A stretch of 13,525 nt of DNA. Source: Ideonella_A sp031398385 (GTDB taxonomy: Bacteria > Pseudomonadota > Gammaproteobacteria > Burkholderiales > Burkholderiaceae_C). This document shows, piece by piece, positions 6,745 to 13,525 of this stretch. The stretch lies in contig JANNNE010000246.1 in assembly GCA_031398385.1 (NCBI GenBank), positions 1 through 13,525 on the forward strand. The letters are read 5' to 3'. Under the pieces are notes generated by a model. It worked only from the letters and a program-made list of their open reading frames with translations, was not told the DNA's origin and made no database searches. The position numbers and the translations under genes were made by a program. Within the stretch, counting starts at the first letter, position 1, and every line of letters starts with the position of its first letter.

Positions 6745-6782
6745 AAAAAATGAGGCCGCCGCCAGGATGAACTGGCGGCGGC
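6745..6782 (-). terminator. Strong intrinsic terminator of the carAB operon
   Basis: On the minus strand an 11 bp perfect stem, GCCGCCGCCAG / CTGGCGGCGGC (6782-6772 and 6765-6755), has a 6 nt loop and is followed by CTCA and a run of six T (6750-6745). It lies 14 nt past the carB stop and ends 18 nt before the greA ATG. It is the best-formed terminator in the window. Confidence 0.93.
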
Positions 6783-6796
6783 TCGTGCTGCCGAGT

Positions 6797-10082
<3,286 letters not shown>

Positions 10083-10090
<8 letters not shown>

Positions 10091-11255
10091 GCGTTTTCTC
10101 CGTCGCGCGCTCGGCCATCAGCGTGATGAATCGATCGAACAGGTAGCCGATGTCGTGTGGCCCCGGTGAGGCCTCCGGATGTCCCTGGAAACAAAAGGCC
10201 GGTCGGTCGGTGCGTGCCAGGCCCTGCAGGCTGCCGTCGAACAGGCTGACGTGGGTGGCGCGCAGATTCGACGGCAAGGTCTTGTCGTCGACCGCGAAGC
10301 CGTGGTTCTGGCTGGTGATGCTCACGCGTCCGACGTCGAGGTCTTTGACCGGGTGGTTGGCGCCGTGGTGACCGAATTTCATCTTGAAGGTGCGTGCGCC
10401 GGAAGCCAGCGCAAGGATCTGGTGACCCAGGCAGATGCCGAAGGTGGGAAACCCGGCGTCGATCAGCGTGCGGGCCGCGTCGATCGCATAGTCGCAAGGT
10501 TCCGGATCACCAGGACCGTTGCTGAGGAAAATGCCGTCAGGACGCAGACCGAGCACATCAGCCGCGGTCGTCTGAGCCGGCACCACCGTCAATCGACAGC
10601 CGCGGCTGGCCAACATCCGCAGGATGTTGCGCTTGATGCCGTAGTCGTAGGCCACCACATGGAAACGCGGCGATTGCTGGCTGGCGTAACCGCTGCCGAG
10701 CGCCCATTCCGTTTCCTTCCACTCGTAGCTGGCCGGTTCGCTGACGACGCGGGCCAGGTCGAGCCCGGCCATCGTTGGCGCGGCAACCGCCCGGGCGACC
10801 GCTTCGGCACGGTCTTGCGCACTCGGTACGGTGCCGACGGCAAAACTGACGATGCAGCCGTTCTGCGCGCCGGTGGTGCGCAGCAGACGGGTCAGGCGAC
10901 GGGTGTCGATGCCGGCGATCGCCACTGTCTTCTGGCGGCGCAGGTAGTCGTCGAGGGTTTCGGTTCGACGGAAATTCGATGCCAGGACCGGCAGATCCTT
11001 GATGATCAAGCCGGCGGCATGGACCTTCGAGGCTTCGGCATCCTCCTCATTGGTCCCGGTATTGCCGATGTGCGGATACGTCAGCGTGACGATCTGTCGG
11101 CAATAGCTCGGATCGGTGAGGATCTCCTGATAACCGGTCATCGAGGTGTTGAACACCACCTCGCCGACGGTGTGGCCGGCAGCGCCGAATGAAAAGCCCT
11201 GAAAGACCGTGCCATCTGCCAGTGCGAGTAGAGCGGGGGGGAGGACGGGCAGCAC
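10083..11255 (-). CDS. carA: Carbamoyl-phosphate synthase small (glutaminase) subunit CarA
   Basis: CarA hydrolyses glutamine and channels ammonia to CarB. With the GTG start at 11255 the protein has 390 residues (E. coli 382) and begins MLPVLPPALLALADGTVFQG, as in betaproteobacterial CarA. GGAG lies 8 nt upstream of this GTG. An in-frame ATG at 11300 would add 15 residues but has no ribosome binding site. The N-terminal domain carries EVVFNTSMTGYQEILTDPSY. The class I glutamine amidotransferase domain carries LSNGPGDP, the nucleophile C275 in FGICLGHQ, and H359 and E361 in FQGHPEASPGP. The gene overlaps carB by 8 nt. The 120 bp upstream lead straight into a group II intron, so the native promoter is probably on the far side of that element. 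Confidence 0.97.
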
Positions 11256-11374
11256 GGGAAATCTCCGTTGACGCGTGCCCAACTCGGCCAGCGGATGCAT
11301 CGCGCAGATGCGTCCTGGCTGGTGTCCGGTGGTGGAAACAACAGGAGGTTTCGAGAGGGCAGGCTGATTTTGGG
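11256..11374 (-). promoter_or_regulatory. Remnant carA leader between intron and carA start
   Basis: These 119 bp separate the predicted intron 3' end from the carA GTG. They hold the carA Shine-Dalgarno (GGAG at about 11266-11263) and a small hairpin GCATC-loop-GATGC (11297-11311). I see no convincing -35/-10 pair here, which suggests that carAB transcription starts upstream of or inside the intron. Confidence 0.5.
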
Positions 11375-11376
11375 GG

Positions 11377-11413
11377 AGGGTAGGGACAGGTCATTGCTGA
11401 CCCATCCCCCCCT
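11377..11413 (-). ncRNA. Group II intron domain VI with branch-point adenosine
   Basis: Immediately 3' of domain V the minus strand folds into a nearly continuous hairpin with a GCAA tetraloop (11397-11394), flanked by GGTCA/TGACC. The stem includes G-U wobbles and pairs the G-run at 11412-11406 with CCC-T-A-CCC. The only unpaired base in the stem is A11381, the expected lariat branch point. Confidence 0.8.
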
Positions 11414-11415
11414 AA

Positions 11416-11449
11416 GAACCGGACTTGCAACTTTCACCGCATCCGGCTC
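11416..11449 (-). ncRNA. Group II intron domain V (catalytic hairpin)
   Basis: This is a 34 nt element beginning GAGCCGGATGCGG and ending AGTCCGGTTC on the minus strand. It has the catalytic AGC triad near the 5' side, a GAAA tetraloop, and an unpaired pair of bases on the 3' side, as in canonical domain V. It lies 75 nt after the maturase stop, the usual position. Confidence 0.93.
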
Positions 11450-11485
11450 AAGCACAACTCTTGGTTCGAAATCACAAAGCCCCAA

Positions 11486-11494
11486 ATTGTATCA
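11486..11494 (-). promoter_or_regulatory. Possible extended -10 promoter inside intron domain IV
   Basis: The minus strand reads TGATACAAT (11494-11486), matching the extended -10 pattern TGnTATAAT at all but one position. No good -35 lies at the expected distance. If active, it would start transcription near 11479 and could drive carAB from within the intron. This is a single short match and may be chance. Confidence 0.2.
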
Positions 11495-11524
11495 GCTTGC
11501 TCTGCTTTTCCGACCCACCAAGCC

Positions 11525-13225
11525 TCATTCCGAGGCCGGCTTCACAACGGTCAAACCGTTGGCATGCAGTTGGACATGACACACCGGGTGCAGGAGCACC
11601 CGGTTCGACAACGCGTCCGACCCACCCACCACCCGAGGTACCAGGTGATGGTCGTGCCAGCCGGTCTCGTCCGACAAGGCCCCGCCGCAGCTCGCACACT
11701 TGCCTTGCTGCGACAGAAACAGCGACGCCCATTGCTTGCGGTACGCCATGCTTTTCAGCAGACGCTTCGCTCGCAGGTCCTCGCCATACGCCTCCCACCT
11801 CGGATCAAAGGGGTTGTAGCCTCCCTTGACCTTCTGGTGTCGAACAATCTCGGTATCGGCGAGCCGATACAACCGCGCCCATCGCGGCGCGCTGTCGTCC
11901 GTCGGAACCCTTACTGCGAATTCCGACCGTCCCTCGAGGGTCGACCAGTACTTCTCGGTCACCCACTTCGGGCTCTTCATGGGATGTCTGCGACGTGCCC
12001 AGCGCGTCAACCGCCACCACAGCAGCGAGTCGAGTTTGCTGAACGTCTCCTTGGCGACCACCGGATGGTGGTACTGAGCCCAGCCTCGCAGGACCGGATT
12101 CAGCAGCCGTATGAGCTCCGCCTGTTTCACCGTCTTGTGTGACACCACGATCTCCTTGACCTTGCCGTAAAACGCTTGCACGTTCTTCTTGCTCGGCTTG
12201 ATCAGCAGGGTTCCCGAGTACTTCCGGAAATTCCAGCCGAGGAAATCGAACCCATCGTCAATGTGTGTGATGCGTGTCTTCGCCGGAGACAGTCGCAACC
12301 CTCGTTGTGCGAGGAATGCTTCCACCCATGGCCGGACCTCGTTTTCCAGTACCTCTTGCGAAGCACCGCTGATCACGAAGTCGTCGGCGTACCGGACCAA
12401 ATTGACTTTGAGCCCCCGAACCGTCTTCTGGCTATACCGGGCACCGAGGTGCTCGATCAAGCCGCTCTCCAGTCCGTTCAATGCCACGTTCGCCAGGGTT
12501 GGCGAAATGATGCCGCCTTGCGGCGTACCCGCTTCGGTTGCCGTCAGCTGGCCCTTGTAGACCACTCCCGCCTTCAACCACTTGTGGACGACCCTTTTGT
12601 CCATCCTCGCGTGCTCGACAAGCCACGCGTGGTTGATGTGATCGAAACAGCCCTCGATGTCCGCCTCTAAAACCCAGGGGGCCGAAGCCTTTTGGGCGAG
12701 ACAGACGAACAACTGGCCCATGGCGTCGGCCGTCGAACGATTGCGCCGAAAGCCGTAGCTGTTCGGGTCGCTTTGCGACTCAACGACGGGCTCCAGGCTC
12801 AGCAGGTGGAGTGCCTGCATCGCCCGGTCCTTCATCGTCGGAATGCCCAGCGGGCGCTCCTTGCCATTCGCCTTGGGGATGTAGACCCGCCGTAACGGCG
12901 CGGGCCGGTACCCCCGTTGCTGCTTCAACTTGCTGACAGCCGTCCATTTGCTGGTCGGCGTTTCCCACAGCTCGCGGTCGACGCCTGCCGTCCGCTTGCC
13001 TTGATTCTCAGTCACTCGTCGCACCGACACTGCCCTGGCGCTGAACGAGCGGGTCAGCGACCTCTGCAGGGCTTTCACCCTGCGCCAGTCACTTTCCTGC
13101 GTTGCCTTCGCTATCCGCATCTGCATCGTCCTCACCTGCCGATCGACCTGACGCCAATCGATGGCGTGCCAGCCCTCGGGCAGGTGCGAGGACGCAGAAC
13201 CACCGGTATCGATGATCACTTCCAT
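11525..13225 (-). CDS. ltrA: Group II intron-encoded reverse transcriptase/maturase with HNH endonuclease
   Basis: This multifunctional protein splices the intron RNA and copies it into DNA at the target. It has 566 residues and is intact. The order is an N-terminal RVT_N domain at about 20-95 (IDWRQVDRQV... GKRTAGVD), the RT fingers-palm at about 105-330, and the maturase (X) domain at about 370-415 (LIRLLNPVLRGWAQYHHPV). A C-terminal HNH nuclease follows at about 507-556. The RT catalytic aspartates are D189 (EADIEGCFD), D281 and D282 (RYADDFV). The thumb has GFDFLGWNFRK. The HNH zinc knuckles are C510-x2-C513 and C549 with nearby histidines (HDHH, PVCHVQLH). The ATG at 13225 has GAGG 6 nt upstream. 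All motifs are complete, so the element could still be mobile. The gene symbol is used in the family sense only. Confidence 0.96.
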   Translation of the reverse strand: MEVIIDTGGSASSHLPEGWHAIDWRQVDRQVRTMQMRIAKATQESDWRRVKALQRSLTRSFSARAVSVRRVTENQGKRTAGVDRELWETPTSKWTAVSKLKQQRGYRPAPLRRVYIPKANGKERPLGIPTMKDRAMQALHLLSLEPVVESQSDPNSYGFRRNRSTADAMGQLFVCLAQKASAPWVLEADIEGCFDHINHAWLVEHARMDKRVVHKWLKAGVVYKGQLTATEAGTPQGGIISPTLANVALNGLESGLIEHLGARYSQKTVRGLKVNLVRYADDFVISGASQEVLENEVRPWVEAFLAQRGLRLSPAKTRITHIDDGFDFLGWNFRKYSGTLLIKPSKKNVQAFYGKVKEIVVSHKTVKQAELIRLLNPVLRGWAQYHHPVVAKETFSKLDSLLWWRLTRWARRRHPMKSPKWVTEKYWSTLEGRSEFAVRVPTDDSAPRWARLYRLADTEIVRHQKVKGGYNPFDPRWEAYGEDLRAKRLLKSMAYRKQWASLFLSQQGKCASCGGALSDETGWHDHHLVPRVVGGSDALSNRVLLHPVCHVQLHANGLTVVKPASE

Positions 13226-13525
13226 GCTTTCCTCGTTGGTTGACCCGTCGAGAACGCTCTTCTCCCCCGAGGGGATGGTGCATCCCCTCGGGGTGTGTAG
13301 AACTCAGCAACCGGCTCGCGACGGTTGCACCACGTGGAAGTGGGCCTGCTTTCGCAGCGGGGCAGTCGCCCCTATCCCGACCATTACAGCCAGGCGTTCG
13401 CTTTCTCCACGATCCCATACCCCCTCGCCCGTCAGGTCGCCTTGCGGCTTCCCTGCCCGTGCACCGGAGTGCTGGGCGGACGGTGGGGCTTACCACGTTC
13501 CCTGGATCGCCGACAGCGCGGTGGT
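13226..13525 (-). ncRNA. Group II intron 5' RNA (part of domain I to start of domain IV)
   Basis: These 300 bases upstream of the maturase hold no convincing gene. The minus strand contains GGGAAGCCGCAAGGCGACC near 13455-13435, a typical domain I motif, and a long hairpin at 13265-13293 nearest the ORF. I could not assign EBS1/EBS2 or the borders of domains II and III. The frames open here are not supported by any protein motif. Confidence 0.7.
13265..13293 (-). repeat. Perfect 13 bp inverted repeat within the intron 5' RNA
   Basis: CCCCGAGGGGATG (13265-13277) and CATCCCCTCGGGG (13281-13293) are perfectly complementary across a 3 nt spacer, giving a very stable hairpin 40 nt upstream of the maturase start codon. 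It is probably domain II, domain III or the base of domain IV. Its position before the maturase Shine-Dalgarno could also affect maturase translation. Confidence 0.8.

Larger units (their letters stand above)
11375..13525 (-). mobile_element. Group II intron (5' end beyond the window)
   Basis: This is a retrotransposing ribozyme carrying its own maturase. Direct evidence is a full reverse transcriptase/maturase ORF (11525-13225), a 34 nt domain V (11416-11449) and a domain VI hairpin with one bulged A (11377-11413), in the expected order on the minus strand. The 3' end is placed at about 11375, six to seven nt past the branch-point A at 11381. The RNA upstream of the ORF (13226-13525) is structured and includes typical domain I sequence (GGGAAGCCGCAAGGCGACC). 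Introns of this type usually carry 500-600 nt before the ORF, so the GUGYG 5' end should lie a few hundred bases outside the window. The RT type (RVT_N plus HNH) suggests the chloroplast-like group. It has the same orientation as carA, so splicing could restore the host transcript. Confidence 0.92.

Noticed and set aside
10179..11192. Plus-strand open frame opposite carA
   Set aside because: It is antisense to an intact CarA with a full catalytic triad, and the composition is typical of a shadow frame.
11256..11300. Upstream ATG start for carA at 11300
   Set aside because: There is no ribosome binding site before it and the extra 15 residues are atypical. The GTG at 11255 has GGAG at good spacing and gives the family N-terminus.
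13089..13496. Minus-strand frame spanning the intron 5' RNA and the maturase start
   Set aside because: It lies over structured intron RNA and out of frame with the maturase, and has no protein motif.

Overview
This 13.5 kb window looks like the chromosome of a high-GC betaproteobacterium. I infer this from gene order and protein character and did not run a search. The order carA-carB-greA-DUF4149-yhbY(divergent)-rlmE-ftsH-folP-glmM, followed by a Pho-box-driven secreted-protein gene, is the arrangement I know from Burkholderiales and relatives. The FtsH N-terminus (MNNQWFSKVAVWLVIALVLF) and the RlmE N-terminus also look betaproteobacterial. Apart from yhbY, every gene lies on the minus strand, so transcription runs from high to low coordinates.

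Layout from right to left (5' to 3' on the minus strand). Positions 13525 to about 11375 hold most of a group II intron. It has a full-length reverse transcriptase/maturase with an HNH endonuclease domain, a near-consensus domain V (11416-11449) and a domain VI with a single bulged adenosine. Its 5' end lies outside the window. It sits directly upstream of carA in the same orientation. carA (GTG start) and carB overlap by 8 nt and end in a strong intrinsic terminator, whose U-tract finishes just before the greA ribosome binding site. greA is followed closely by a small DUF4149 membrane-protein gene. yhbY is the only plus-strand gene; it converges on the DUF4149 gene and diverges from rlmE across a 20 bp spacer. 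rlmE is followed by ftsH, which has a candidate heat-shock (sigma32-type) promoter. folP and glmM follow ftsH. The first 57 bases hold the signal-peptide start of a gene that continues off the window, preceded by a near-perfect Pho box. By synteny this is probably pstS.

Functionally this is a housekeeping block: pyrimidine/arginine precursor synthesis (CarAB), transcript elongation rescue (GreA), large ribosomal subunit maturation (YhbY, RlmE), membrane proteolysis (FtsH), folate synthesis (FolP), cell-wall precursor synthesis (GlmM), then the likely start of the phosphate-uptake operon. The accessory element is the group II intron. I do not see a wholly new system. The observations most worth a second look are the intron inside the carAB leader, the paired leaderless-looking starts of rlmE and yhbY, the UUCG hairpin abutting the folP start codon, the sigma32-like and Pho-box promoters, and the proline-to-glycine change beside the catalytic serine of GlmM.
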